This document shows, piece after piece, positions 8,569-17,711 of a DNA stretch of 64,000 nt. Source of the stretch: M3007 sp046316495 (GTDB lineage Bacteria; Bacteroidota; Bacteroidia; Chitinophagales; Saprospiraceae); contig JBKDAM010000045.1 in assembly GCA_046316495.1 (NCBI GenBank), positions 1 through 64,000 of the forward strand, in the 5' to 3' direction. The notes beneath the pieces were generated by a model. It saw only the letters and a program-made list of their open reading frames with translations, was not told the DNA's origin and ran no database searches. The translations under genes and the position numbers were made by a program. Numbering within the stretch: the first letter of the stretch is position 1; each line of letters starts with the position of its first letter.

Positions 8569-10062
8569 CTAATCAACCCTGTCGTGTAAAAACGAGTTAT
8601 TGCTCATCTTAAAATCGATCTCATCGTCGAGGGCGATGGTCCAATTTGAAATGGACGTACCACCGGCATCGGGCACATCGTCGAGGGCGATATTCTTCCG
8701 CAAGTAAGCAGGCTGGTTCTCCAGCTCGATAACTGTCTGTGGAGAAGAAAGTTTGGTGACCTGCAAAGGCCGGTTTCGGACCTCCTCGCGGCGGCGTTGT
8801 GCCTCCTCTAGGCGGCGACGGCGTTCTTCCGGACTTAATTCTTCCGTTGGGGAGGAAGCGATACCCTGTTGTTTCCGACGAATTTCTTCAATGGTTTGGC
8901 GGACATCATCGAATTCGAAGGCGTTTGCAGGCGTTTCGTCTACTGGAGTGTACGCACGGTCATTCATAGCGGTCACGGACGCCAGGGTAATTGGTGCTGC
9001 ATTGGAATCATCGAGGTGGACGATTTTTCGGGTAGCGAAAGGCTGTGCGGAAGCAGCGGTGCTAACGCCCGATTGTTTGCTTGCTTCGATGGGAGGCAGT
9101 TTGGTGGAGGCCTCGAAGCCGGTAGCGATGATGGTCACGCTGATTTTATCGCCCAGGCGCTCGTCGAAGCAGTTACCCCAGATCAAGTTGGCATTTTCAC
9201 CAGCCTCGCGCTGAACGAACTCGGTGATTTCGAAAATTTCGTCCATGGTTGCTTCCTTGACCCCGGAGGAGATATTCACCAGGATATTTTTTGCTCCATA
9301 GATATTGCTGTCTTCCAGCAGGGGCGAATTCAGGGCTTCATCCACGGCTCGGCGTGCGCGGTTATCACCGTCAACGGCGGCTGTTCCCATAACGGCGACT
9401 CCTGAATCCCGCATAACGGTGTTGACATCTTCGAAGTCTACGTTCACATAACCTGCTACGGTAATGATTTCAGCGATGCCTTTTGCGGCGGTGCACAAGA
9501 TATTATCCGCTTGGGAGAACGCTTGGGAGATACCCAAGTTACCATAGATTTGGCGAAGTTTATCATTGGAAATGACCACCAGGCAATCCACGTTTTTGCG
9601 AAGCTCCTCCAGTCCATCATAACCATTGTGCACCCGCGTTTTTCCTTCGAAGGTAAAAGGTAAGGTGACAATTCCCACGGTCAGGATTCCCATTTCCCGC
9701 GCTTGTTTAGCGATGACGGGGGCTGCTCCGGTGCCGGTTCCACCGCCCATTCCGGCCGTAATAAACACCATTTTAGTGGATTGCTCCAGGAAACGCTCGA
9801 TAGTTTCCATGCTTTCGATGCAGGCACGTTTACCTACATCGGGTTTAGACCCGGCACCACGACCTTCGGTAAGGCTGGCACCCAGGGCGATTTTAACCGG
9901 CACTGGGCTAAGTTCCATTGCTTGTGCGTCGGTATTGCAGATGGCATAATCCACACCCACGATGCCCTGTTTATACATGTGCGTAACGGCATTAGAACCG
10001 CCGCCACCGACTCCGATTATTTTTATGATTGAAGGTTCGTCTTTTGGTAAATCGAACAGCAT
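8569..10062 (-). CDS. ftsZ: Cell division protein FtsZ
   Basis: The 497-residue tubulin-like GTPase forms the Z-ring at midcell. Visible landmarks are IIGVGGGGSNAV (about residues 14-25), the tubulin signature GMGGGTGTGAAP (about 104-115), and NTDAQAM. After the GTPase and C-terminal domains there is a long linker rich in Arg and Glu (EERRRRLEEAQRRR, about 415-430), then PAYLRKNIALDDVP, and the tail NNSFLHDRVD, which resembles the conserved Bacteroidota C-terminal peptide that binds FtsA. It is the last gene of the dcw cluster, 69 bases after ftsA. Length is greater than the E. coli protein (383) because of the linker. Confidence 0.98.
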   Translation of the reverse strand: MLFDLPKDEPSIIKIIGVGGGGSNAVTHMYKQGIVGVDYAICNTDAQAMELSPVPVKIALGASLTEGRGAGSKPDVGKRACIESMETIERFLEQSTKMVFITAGMGGGTGTGAAPVIAKQAREMGILTVGIVTLPFTFEGKTRVHNGYDGLEELRKNVDCLVVISNDKLRQIYGNLGISQAFSQADNILCTAAKGIAEIITVAGYVNVDFEDVNTVMRDSGVAVMGTAAVDGDNRARRAVDEALNSPLLEDSNIYGAKNILVNISSGVKEATMDEIFEITEFVQREAGENANLIWGNCFDERLGDKISVTIIATGFEASTKLPPIEASKQSGVSTAASAQPFATRKIVHLDDSNAAPITLASVTAMNDRAYTPVDETPANAFEFDDVRQTIEEIRRKQQGIASSPTEELSPEERRRRLEEAQRRREEVRNRPLQVTKLSSPQTVIELENQPAYLRKNIALDDVPDAGGTSISNWTIALDDEIDFKMSNNSFLHDRVD

Positions 10063-10131
10063 AATCGTCCATTTTTAGAGTGAAAAAAGAGTTTTTCGTG
10101 CTGGGTATTTCCCCGGTTTCGATCAACTGAA

Positions 10132-11481
10132 TTACTTTCTGAAATCCATATCTGGTTCTGCTTCAAACCATTCTTTTGTTTTTCGGAAAATATTATCCAA
10201 CCAACCAGCCGGTTTTTCCTCCGAAACATTGGAAGGCGGCTGGGGAGTGCTGCTTGTAGCGGCTTCCTCCAAAGCAGCCGGTTGTTCAGCCACGTTGGAA
10301 AGGGGAGTAACCTCTTCCAATCCCCTCCACAACAAGCCGATGGCGGTTGAGAAAATAGGGCTGCCTATATTGGCACGGTAGCCGTGTGCCAGGCTTTCGA
10401 TTGGCCAACCGATCCGGCAAGACATGGCGGTATGAAGCTCAGCTAATTTATCCAGGTGGTTGAGCAAAGCACCTCCACCAGTAAGCACAATTCCTCCGAT
10501 CAGTTTACGCTCCAGACCGCTGCGGCGGATTTCCCAGAGTACATAATCCAGGATTTCTTCAACCCGAGCTTGGATGATCCGGGAGAGGTTTTTCTCGCTT
10601 ATTTCTTTATGGTCTCTGCCTTTAAGGCCAGGGATTGTGATGATACGATTATCGTACACCTCTGCGGCTAGGGCGGATCCGAATTTAATTTTTAGTTTCT
10701 CTGCCTGAGGCTGCATGACGGTACAGCCCTCCTTGATATCGGCGGTAATCACATTTCCTCCGAAAGGAATTACGGCAGTATGCCGGATAATTCCCTCATG
10801 GAAAATGGTAATATCCGTGGTTCCTCCTCCAATATCTACTAATGCGACTCCAGCTTGCTTTTCTTCTTCTGAGAGTACTGCATCGGAGCTGGCAATGGGT
10901 TCGAGGGTGAGCTCATTCACTTTTAAACCAGCCTTTTCCACACAGCGATAGATATTATTAATTGCCGTAATTTGACCAGTAATAATGTGGAAATTGGCTT
11001 CCAGCCGTACTCCGCACATGCCTACGGGGTCAACGATTCCTTGCTCATTATCCACTGTGAACTCTTGAGGAAACACATGAATAATCTTGTCGCCGGGAGG
11101 CAGGACCAGTTTGAACATATCGTTCACCAGCCGGTCGATATCTCGATCGGTAATTTCGGTATGATCGCTTTCGCGGGTGAGGATCCCGCGGTGTTGGAGG
11201 CTTTTGATGTGTTGTCCAGCGATCCCTACATTGACTTTTTGGAAGCGCATTCCAGCCTGTCGTTCGGCAATTTCCACGGCCTCGCGGATAGCGGTGACCG
11301 TTTTTTCGATGTTTGAGACCACACCGCGCAAGACACCTACACTTTCTACTTTACCAACACCAATAATTTCCGTTTTGCCGTGTTCGGTCTTACGACCAGC
11401 CAAACAGCAGATCTTGGTAGTGCCGATGTCAAGGGCGACTACCACGTCGGGGCTTTGCATTTTCAATTCGTTGTTAGTCAT
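10132..11481 (-). CDS. ftsA: Cell division protein FtsA
   Basis: This actin-like ATPase anchors FtsZ to the membrane. Landmarks are the phosphate-1 motif VVALDIGTTKICCLAGR near the N-terminus, the SHS2/1C region (KVNVGIAGQHIKS), phosphate-2 VALVDIGGGTTDITIF (about residue 215) and the adenosine motif GGIVLTGGGALL. The C-terminus has a Pro/Ser/Thr-rich linker and ends in an amphipathic segment (AGWLDNIFRKTKEWF) expected to lie in the membrane. The ATG at 11481 is preferred to a TTG three codons earlier, giving 449 residues. It follows an AT-rich 115-base gap after ftsQ that holds its own candidate promoter. Confidence 0.97.
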   Translation of the reverse strand: MTNNELKMQSPDVVVALDIGTTKICCLAGRKTEHGKTEIIGVGKVESVGVLRGVVSNIEKTVTAIREAVEIAERQAGMRFQKVNVGIAGQHIKSLQHRGILTRESDHTEITDRDIDRLVNDMFKLVLPPGDKIIHVFPQEFTVDNEQGIVDPVGMCGVRLEANFHIITGQITAINNIYRCVEKAGLKVNELTLEPIASSDAVLSEEEKQAGVALVDIGGGTTDITIFHEGIIRHTAVIPFGGNVITADIKEGCTVMQPQAEKLKIKFGSALAAEVYDNRIITIPGLKGRDHKEISEKNLSRIIQARVEEILDYVLWEIRRSGLERKLIGGIVLTGGGALLNHLDKLAELHTAMSCRIGWPIESLAHGYRANIGSPIFSTAIGLLWRGLEEVTPLSNVAEQPAALEEAATSSTPQPPSNVSEEKPAGWLDNIFRKTKEWFEAEPDMDFRK

Positions 11482-11542
11482 AATATACAAAGATTAATTT
11501 GAAGATTCGATTGCTTTGCCCGGAAAGCAAGAAAATTCGGGG

Positions 11543-11550
11543 CAAAATTA
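11543..11550 (-). promoter_or_regulatory. Candidate -7 element TAATTTTG upstream of ftsA
   Basis: An exact TAnnTTTG match on the minus strand lies 61 bases before the ftsA ATG, in a very AT-rich gap. No good -33 TTTG is seen. It may supply extra ftsA-ftsZ transcript, which is common in dcw clusters. Confidence 0.35.
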
Positions 11551-11552
11551 TT

Positions 11553-11604
11553 TTAAAACTTTTTATTTTTATTTTAAATTTTGATATTAAAACTTTTTAT
11601 TTTT
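11553..11604. repeat. 18-bp perfect direct repeat at the ftsQ end / ftsQ-ftsA gap
   Basis: TTAAAACTTTTTATTTTT occurs at 11553-11570 and again at 11587-11604, a 34-base period. The second copy covers the ftsQ stop codon. The sequence is low-complexity AT, so the repeat may be incidental or reflect slippage. Confidence 0.6.
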
Positions 11605-12370
11605 TATTGCAAACAATTTGACCATTGTATTTCAGGTTAATGGTTTTGTATTTTCTCCATCCCTCGTACTGAATTGCCTGTTTATAAAATACTTTCAACC
11701 GTTCCAGTTTATCTTCCAAGTGGCGGGTGCTCCCGAGAATGATAATTTGGTCGCCGATCAAGGGGCTCATCATCAGGTCACCATTGTTGGCCACATGAAG
11801 CTGCTGAATAAAGCCTCGCAGGAATTCGTCTTTGTCCAGTTGTTGCCAGACCGTAAAAACATCCTTCAGCAGGTTGCTCCGTTTTTCGAGAAAATCGGGC
11901 GTATGCGGGGGTAGTTTTCCGGTGACAACTAGTACTCGAGCAGTATAATTGGAAGAGACCGGCATCTTTTTGCCTTCTTTATCCAGGTAATAATTGCCTC
12001 CATTAGTATCCATGATGCGCAATACTGGGTTGCGCTGAATAATGGTTAGCTGCAAGTTGTTCTGCTGGTCCACATACACTGCTGCATCCTGCACAAAAGG
12101 GTCTGACTCCACCACCTTTTCCATCCGGTCAATTTCCACCTCGGAGAGGGCGGTTTGGCTAATGGAGCTTCCGAAGGATTTTGCCAGCATATTCAACACA
12201 TTTTGCTCCGTAATAAGCTTGCTTCCTCCATCCAGCGGCTCGACAGTGACCACTGGTTTGCTGACCTCCTCCATTTTCTTGGAGTTGATAGCACGTAACC
12301 AGAGCAGCGCGATCAGCATCAAGCTCAGCACCCAGAGTATCCGGTCATATCGTAGTCGAGGCCATTGCAT
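11597..12370 (-). CDS. ftsQ: Cell division protein FtsQ (DivIB-like)
   Basis: This 257-residue bitopic protein has a short cytoplasmic N-terminus, one membrane helix (RILWVLSLMLIALLWLRAI, about residues 9-27) and a periplasmic POTRA-like and beta domain, with the typical QNVLNML and VEKVVESDPFVQDAAVYVDQQNNLQLTIIQRNPVLRI pattern (about 55-115). FtsQ bridges early and late divisome proteins with FtsL. A longer reading frame extends upstream, but the ATG at 12370 shares one base with the preceding stop (TAATG) and places the helix correctly. Position between murC/orf117 and ftsA is the expected dcw slot. Confidence 0.92.
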   Translation of the reverse strand: MQWPRLRYDRILWVLSLMLIALLWLRAINSKKMEEVSKPVVTVEPLDGGSKLITEQNVLNMLAKSFGSSISQTALSEVEIDRMEKVVESDPFVQDAAVYVDQQNNLQLTIIQRNPVLRIMDTNGGNYYLDKEGKKMPVSSNYTARVLVVTGKLPPHTPDFLEKRSNLLKDVFTVWQQLDKDEFLRGFIQQLHVANNGDLMMSPLIGDQIIILGSTRHLEDKLERLKVFYKQAIQYEGWRKYKTINLKYNGQIVCNKK

Positions 12371-12726
12371 TATTGTACTAGTCTTTGGGTATTGCTTTCC
12401 TGTTGTGAAATCAGGAAGCGGATTAAAGAAAGGAGCAGTACTAAGGCGATTCCAAAGCCGAGTACTTTCCCAGCTGCGGTCCAATTATAATCCGTTTGTA
12501 CCTGCTCTTGAATATCGATCTGCCGAACTCCTCCTGCGTCAGTATAATACCAAGCAGCGCCAAGGCCTGCTGCTTCCTCCATGCTTCGGGCGGCCACTGG
12601 AGACACTTTTTCTCCCCTACTATTGAAGTAATTGGTGTGCGAAATAGCCGAAACCTTCCCCTTCCAAGCGGCGTAGGAAAGAACAGCGATCGCGTACAAC
12701 AATATGCTCCAATTTCTCTGGTTCAT
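12370..12726 (-). CDS. Unrecognised two-helix membrane protein inside the dcw cluster (orf117)
   Basis: This 118-residue protein was not recognised. It has a hydrophobic helix at the N-terminus (about residues 7-24), a polar central section of about 60 residues with KVSPVAARSMEEAAGLGAAWYYTDAGG, and a second helix at about 86-106, then a short polar tail. With two helices the central part and the ends lie on opposite sides of the membrane. It sits 6 bases after murC and its stop overlaps the ftsQ start (TAATG), so it is firmly part of the dcw operon and translationally coupled. The slot can hold ddl or murB in other phyla, and this protein resembles neither. A division or wall-related role is inferred from position only. 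Confidence 0.8.
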   Translation of the reverse strand: MNQRNWSILLYAIAVLSYAAWKGKVSAISHTNYFNSRGEKVSPVAARSMEEAAGLGAAWYYTDAGGVRQIDIQEQVQTDYNWTAAGKVLGFGIALVLLLSLIRFLISQQESNTQRLVQ

Positions 12727-12732
12727 GGTGGT

Positions 12733-14085
12733 TTATTGTTCCAATAGTTGTTGAATGGGTTCGATTAGTTGATCAATATCACCGGCTCCCATGGTGAGGA
12801 GAATTTCCTGTGGGTGCGCCTTTAAGTAGTCCACCACCTGTACTTTTTCGATTATTTGCTTGTTTTGCAACTTCATTCTACTCAAAACCAGCTGGGAGTC
12901 TACCCCGGGAATGGGTACTTCTCTGGCCGGGTAAATGGGCAGTAAAAGGCATTCGTCCAGCAAGTCGAGAGCTTCGGCAAATCCCTCAACAAAATCCCGT
13001 GTTCTGCTGAACAGGTGTGGTTGGAAGATTCCGGTTATTTTTTTCCCCGGGAAAAAACTTCTGGCAGCTTGAATCGTCGCCTTGAGTTCTGCTGGATGGT
13101 GTGCATAATCGTCAATATAAACCGTATTGGCGGTCTTTACAATCGTTTCGAAGCGGCGTTTTACCCCTTTATACTGTTCAAGTGCTGCAGGGATACCGGC
13201 TGGATCTGCTCCTGCATACAAAGCAGCAGCGATGGCAGCTACGGCATTTTGGACATTATGCCGGCCCGGGTAGGCCAAACGGAGTCCAGAAAAAGTGCCC
13301 TGATCGGGTGTTTGCAAATCGAAAACACTGTAGCCCTGCTCTACGCGCAGGTTACTTGCTCTGTAATCACCGGTATCAATTCCAAATGTCCGGATAGTCC
13401 CCTCTGATTCCCAGGTTCCTGCGTTGGCCACCTCAGGGGCTTGCAACAGCAATAACCCACCAGGCTTCAGTTGCTTTCCAAATTGTTGGTAGGAGCGCAG
13501 TACCTCCTCTTCTGAACCATAAATATCAAGGTGGTCGGGATCCACGGCATTCACTACAGCCACTTCTGGAAAGAGCTGCAAAAAGGATCGATCATATTCG
13601 TCGGCTTCCACCACTACCCAATCGCTTTTCCCCTCCAGGTAATTCGAGGCAAAGTTGCCTGAGATTCCTCCCACAAAAGCGGTAATATCCACGCCGGTAG
13701 CGCGGAGCAACCAAGAAGTGAGGGTGCTGGTGCTGGTTTTTCCGTGCGTCCCTCCGATTCCGATGCAGCGCTTGGATTTGGAAATAAGGCCCAGAACAGC
13801 GGCGCGCTTGAGCAACGGAATGCCCAAGGACCGAATGTGATTAAGCTCTTGGTGATCGGCTGGAATAGCAGGCGTCCAAATCGCCAAATCAAGATTGGAA
13901 GGAACCAACTCAACCCGATCCTCATAATGAAGGTGCATCCCGGCGGCGGCCAGGGATTTAGTTAAGGGAGTCTCCGTCCGGTCATAACCATACACTTCCG
14001 CTCCGTGTTGATGGAAGTAACGCGCCAAAGCAGACATTCCGATGCCGCCGATTCCCAGAAAGTATACACGTTGGATATGCTCCAT
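12733..14085 (-). CDS. murC: UDP-N-acetylmuramate--L-alanine ligase MurC
   Basis: This is a 450-residue Mur ligase adding L-Ala to UDP-MurNAc in the cytoplasm. It shows the N-terminal Rossmann motif FLGIGGIGMSALA (about residues 9-21), the ATP P-loop GIGGTHGKTSTST (about 107-119), the central-domain EADEYDRSF, HLDIYGS, and the C-terminal YIDDYAHHPAELKATI and FQPHLFSRTRD that mark MurC among Mur ligases. Its ATG shares one base with the murG stop (TAATG). Length is usual for the family. Confidence 0.97.
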   Translation of the reverse strand: MEHIQRVYFLGIGGIGMSALARYFHQHGAEVYGYDRTETPLTKSLAAAGMHLHYEDRVELVPSNLDLAIWTPAIPADHQELNHIRSLGIPLLKRAAVLGLISKSKRCIGIGGTHGKTSTSTLTSWLLRATGVDITAFVGGISGNFASNYLEGKSDWVVVEADEYDRSFLQLFPEVAVVNAVDPDHLDIYGSEEEVLRSYQQFGKQLKPGGLLLLQAPEVANAGTWESEGTIRTFGIDTGDYRASNLRVEQGYSVFDLQTPDQGTFSGLRLAYPGRHNVQNAVAAIAAALYAGADPAGIPAALEQYKGVKRRFETIVKTANTVYIDDYAHHPAELKATIQAARSFFPGKKITGIFQPHLFSRTRDFVEGFAEALDLLDECLLLPIYPAREVPIPGVDSQLVLSRMKLQNKQIIEKVQVVDYLKAHPQEILLTMGAGDIDQLIEPIQQLLEQ

Positions 14086-15227
14086 TATTTTGCAATTTTT
14101 AAGGCTTCTTCTGCAATGGTTCTAGCCGCCTTGGGTTTTCCGAGGGGGCGTATATTTTCACTCAAACTAAAGGACAAGGCCTCATTTTCCAGTAACAAAT
14201 AGGCTTCTGGAAGTAATTTATCGACTGTTTCGGCATCCCGAACCAGTCGTGCAGCGCCCAATTGCACCAAGGAGAGCGCATTTTTTGTTTGGTGGTCCTC
14301 TGCCACGTGTGGAGAAGGCACCAAAATCGTTGGAGCACCCACAATACAGAGCTCACTGATAGTAAGTGCTCCGGCTCTTGAGACGACCACATCTGCAGCT
14401 GCATAGGCCAAATCGGTCCGATCAATAAATGAATAAAGGTGGACATTTGGAAGGGCTGCTACAGGAGATTGCTTCATCAATTCATAATAGTAACTTCCAC
14501 ATTGCCAGATCAGATTGGGGGCATTGGGCTGTGAAAGCAACTCCAAGGAGGCATTTACCGCATCATTCAAGGCCTTGGCGCCCAAACTTCCACCGGTGAG
14601 ATAGATGGTTTTTCGCGATGTATCGAGCGCAAAGTGGGACAAGGCTTCTGTCCGCTTTTCTGCCATATCCAATAAATCCTGACGGACGGGATTGCCGGTG
14701 ATCAGGAGTTTTTCTTTAGGGAACCATTGCTCGAGGCCCTGGTAAGCCACACAAATCAAAGCAGCCTTGGCGGCCAACATGCGGTTGGTGAGGCCAGGAA
14801 GCGAGTTCTGTTCCTGAATTAGGGTTGGGATTCCTGCTTTCTGAGCAGCCCGCATAACCGGACCACTTGCGTACCCACCCGTTCCAATCACCACATTCGG
14901 CTGGAAATCGCGGATAATCTTGGTCGCCCGTCGGCTGCTACGCAATAATTTTACCGGGAAACTGGCATTTTTTCGAAGGCTGCTCCAAGAGAAACCCCTT
15001 TGAAATCCAGCCACCGGCAGCCCCACAATTGGATAACCTGCTTTGGGTACCCGGTCCATCTCCATTTTCCCCTCCGCACCCACGAAAAGGAAGGTAGCAT
15101 CCGGCCGAATCTCCCGAATTGCATCTGCAATGGCCAATGCCGGAAAAATATGCCCCCCGGTGCCTCCACCCGTTACCAGCACCTTAATTCCTTCTGAGGC
15201 GGTTACTTGGGTCTCCTTATTCATCAT
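14085..15227 (-). CDS. murG: Undecaprenyldiphospho-muramoylpentapeptide N-acetylglucosaminyltransferase MurG
   Basis: This GT28 glycosyltransferase adds GlcNAc to lipid I to make lipid II on the inner face of the membrane. Landmarks are VLVTGGGTGGHIFPALAIA near the N-terminus, GTGGYASGPVM, LIQEQNSLPGLTNR, LTGGSLGAKALN and the donor-binding SRAGALTISEL and VPSPHVAEDHQTKNA. Two adjacent ATGs (15227 and 15224) are plausible starts and overlap the ftsW stop by 11 or 8 bases. The longer upstream extension has no family similarity and was rejected. About 380 residues. Confidence 0.96.
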   Translation of the reverse strand: MMNKETQVTASEGIKVLVTGGGTGGHIFPALAIADAIREIRPDATFLFVGAEGKMEMDRVPKAGYPIVGLPVAGFQRGFSWSSLRKNASFPVKLLRSSRRATKIIRDFQPNVVIGTGGYASGPVMRAAQKAGIPTLIQEQNSLPGLTNRMLAAKAALICVAYQGLEQWFPKEKLLITGNPVRQDLLDMAEKRTEALSHFALDTSRKTIYLTGGSLGAKALNDAVNASLELLSQPNAPNLIWQCGSYYYELMKQSPVAALPNVHLYSFIDRTDLAYAAADVVVSRAGALTISELCIVGAPTILVPSPHVAEDHQTKNALSLVQLGAARLVRDAETVDKLLPEAYLLLENEALSFSLSENIRPLGKPKAARTIAEEALKIAK

Positions 15228-16347
15228 ACGTTTCAATATATTTACTGACACTGAGGATGATTCCCAGCGCAATGGAGGTGAAAATGATACTGGTCCCACC
15301 CATCGAAATCATTGGAAGGGTCAAGCCTGTAGCCGGAACCAGGTGTACCGAAACAGCCATATTCGCGAGTGCTTGCATCACCAAACTCAGGCTTAAGCCC
15401 ATGGCCAAAAAGGTCCCAAAGGCTTTTGGACTCCGGGTTACCAAAGCAACCGTGCGGAAAAATAGGGTCAGGTATAAACCTAAAACCGCCAGGCCACCCA
15501 ATAACCCATATTCCTCACAAATAAGGGGATAAATAAAGTCAGCATACACGTAAGGTAAAAAATTGCGGGAAATGGAATTCCCCGGGCCTACACCCAGGTA
15601 ACCACCGTTGGCAATGGCAATCTTTGCCTGCTGTACCTGATACCCTCCATCCGCATTGTAGATATAGTCCTGCACCCTTGAAATCCAGGTCTCGACACGA
15701 ACCAAATTTGGGAAAAACTCTCCCACCACAATCAATCCAGCAAATACCACAACCCCCAACAGGGCCAATAGAAAAATAAACCGGGGGCGAACCCGCCCGA
15801 TGAACATCAACAACAAGCAGGTTACAAACAAGACCATTGCCGTAGATAAATTGGCCGGTGCAATCAGTCCACACACCGCCAGTACCGGCACAATAATCGG
15901 AACAAACGCTTCCGACCAACTGGAAATGTACTCTTGTTTCCGCGTTAACTCCCGGGCCACATAGATTAATAAAACAATTTTGGCCAATTCGGAGGGCTGA
16001 AAACTAATTCCGCCCACACTGATCCAGCGAGATGCCTCGTTGAGTCGAACCCCAAACAATAGGGTAAATACCAATAAAGCGATCACAATCAGCAGTAAAT
16101 ACGGGGCCATTTTATTGTAGCGCTGGTAATGCAGCAAATGCGCTACATAGACCAGTCCCAACCCGAATGCTAGGCGAACCACATGGGTAATCAAATACAA
16201 AGTGGTATCCCCGTTCTTGGATTTCCATGCGAGGGTCCCTGTGGCTGAATATACCGCCAATATGCTGACGAAGCTCAGCATCAAGACCACCATCCAGATG
16301 ACCCGATCTCCTTTTAACTCAGCAGATATTTTATTGGCGACAGACAT
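15217..16347 (-). CDS. ftsW: Septal peptidoglycan glycosyltransferase FtsW (SEDS family)
   Basis: This is a 376-residue polytopic protein with about ten membrane helices. SEDS landmarks are SVGGISFQPSELAKI (about residues 128-142), GVGPGNS in the large periplasmic loop, DFIYPLICEEYGLLGG (about 265-280) and the C-terminal GLTLPMISMGGTS (about 340-352). FtsW polymerises lipid II glycan strands at the septum together with FtsI. It starts 17 bases after murD and overlaps murG. The length is compact and typical for the phylum. Confidence 0.96.
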   Translation of the reverse strand: MSVANKISAELKGDRVIWMVVLMLSFVSILAVYSATGTLAWKSKNGDTTLYLITHVVRLAFGLGLVYVAHLLHYQRYNKMAPYLLLIVIALLVFTLLFGVRLNEASRWISVGGISFQPSELAKIVLLIYVARELTRKQEYISSWSEAFVPIIVPVLAVCGLIAPANLSTAMVLFVTCLLLMFIGRVRPRFIFLLALLGVVVFAGLIVVGEFFPNLVRVETWISRVQDYIYNADGGYQVQQAKIAIANGGYLGVGPGNSISRNFLPYVYADFIYPLICEEYGLLGGLAVLGLYLTLFFRTVALVTRSPKAFGTFLAMGLSLSLVMQALANMAVSVHLVPATGLTLPMISMGGTSIIFTSIALGIILSVSKYIETYDE

Positions 16348-16364
16348 ATTTTATTTTTTCTAAA

Positions 16365-17711
16365 TCAAGAATGAGTTGGGTTAAGGTAGTTGAGTACCGC
16401 CGCCCGAAACTGGTCACCTCGGTCTTCATAGTTTTTGAATAAATCAAAACTAGCGCAGGCAGGGCTCAGTAACACGGTATCCCCAGGGTGGGCCCATGCT
16501 GCCGCTTGCCGTACGGCCTCCTCCACGCGCTGGGTTTCTACCATGGGCAGTCCAAGGGCGGAAAAAGAATGGACCAATTTATGATTATCTACTCCGAGGC
16601 AAACGATTGCTTTCACCTTCTGGCGAACCAAGTCCAATAAAGGTTGGTAATCATTTCCTTTATCCGTTCCACCCACGACCCAAATGGTTGGGCTATCCAT
16701 GGCTTGGAGGGCAAATTGTACAGCGTCCACATTGGTCGCTTTGGAGTCATTGATCCAGGTAATTCCCTCTGCAACGGCCACTCGTTCCATCCGGTGGGCG
16801 GGTGGAGCAAAAGACAGCAGAGCCTCCGAGATATCCGATGCATCCAAACCCAATTCAAGGGCAGCTCGGATGGCACAGGCGGCATTAAAATGGTTGTGGG
16901 GCCCCTTCAACTGTGTGCTGCTCAAGTCAAACGCATAATCCAACACCCTCACATAGCCATTTTGCAGCTCTGTGGATAAAATAGGGTGTACCTTGGCGCG
17001 GCTGAACTCCGGATGGCTTGCTATGTACTGCTGCGTATAAGGGTCAAATCCACTTAAGATAAAGAGGTCTTGTGCTTCCTGTTGACGGGTAATCTGGAAT
17101 TTGGAGGCCATATAATTGGCCATTTGATAATCATACCGGTCCAGATGGTCTGGCGTGATATTCAGCAAAATGGCCACTTGAGGATGGAACAAGCGCGTAT
17201 CATCCAATTGGAAGCTACTCACTTCCAGGATGAAAATGGGAAGGTCGCCAGCAGGCTCGTCCAGCACTTGGAGCACCAATCCAGCAAAAGAAGTACCCAC
17301 GTTTCCTCCCATGTAAGCGCGTTTGCCGGCGCTTTTGAAGAGGTGGTAAGTGAGCTTAGTAGTGGTCGTTTTGCCATTGGTGCCTGTAATCGCCACTATT
17401 TGACAAGCAGGGGCATATCGGAACCCAAATTCGATTTCCCCAATAATTGGAATTCCTTTTTCAAGCGCCTGCTGAATTAAAGGCGCTGTATTGGGGATAC
17501 CGGGGCTTTTTATGATTTCATCGGCAGTTAGGATTCGCTCTGGAGTATGGACACCTGCTTCAAACGGAATTCCATGCTGCTCCAACTGCTGTTGATACAC
17601 AGGAGCAATCGGACTTTTATCCGATACAAATACGTCATAGCCCATTCTTTTTGCAAGAAGGGCTGCTCCTGTACCGGACTCTCCTGAACCGACGATGACG
17701 ATTTTTTTCAT
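16365..17711 (-). CDS. murD: UDP-N-acetylmuramoyl-L-alanine--D-glutamate ligase MurD
   Basis: A 448-residue Mur ligase adding D-Glu. It has an N-terminal Rossmann-like motif IVIVGSGESGTGAALLAKR, the ATP site VAITGTNGKTTTTKLTYH (about residues 107-124), LNITPDHLDRY (about 196-206), WINDSKATNVDA and the C-terminal WVVGGTDKGNDY and LLSPACASFDLFKNYEDRGDQF, which are MurD-specific. The ATG at 17711 shares one base with the mraY stop (TAATG) and is preferred to a start 19 codons upstream inside mraY. Confidence 0.97.
   Translation of the reverse strand: MKKIVIVGSGESGTGAALLAKRMGYDVFVSDKSPIAPVYQQQLEQHGIPFEAGVHTPERILTADEIIKSPGIPNTAPLIQQALEKGIPIIGEIEFGFRYAPACQIVAITGTNGKTTTTKLTYHLFKSAGKRAYMGGNVGTSFAGLVLQVLDEPAGDLPIFILEVSSFQLDDTRLFHPQVAILLNITPDHLDRYDYQMANYMASKFQITRQQEAQDLFILSGFDPYTQQYIASHPEFSRAKVHPILSTELQNGYVRVLDYAFDLSSTQLKGPHNHFNAACAIRAALELGLDASDISEALLSFAPPAHRMERVAVAEGITWINDSKATNVDAVQFALQAMDSPTIWVVGGTDKGNDYQPLLDLVRQKVKAIVCLGVDNHKLVHSFSALGLPMVETQRVEEAVRQAAAWAHPGDTVLLSPACASFDLFKNYEDRGDQFRAAVLNYLNPTHS

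Noticed and set aside
12371..12484. N-terminal extension of FtsQ by 38 residues
   Set aside because: It overlaps the whole end of the upstream gene, has no membrane logic, and the TAATG junction gives a better start.
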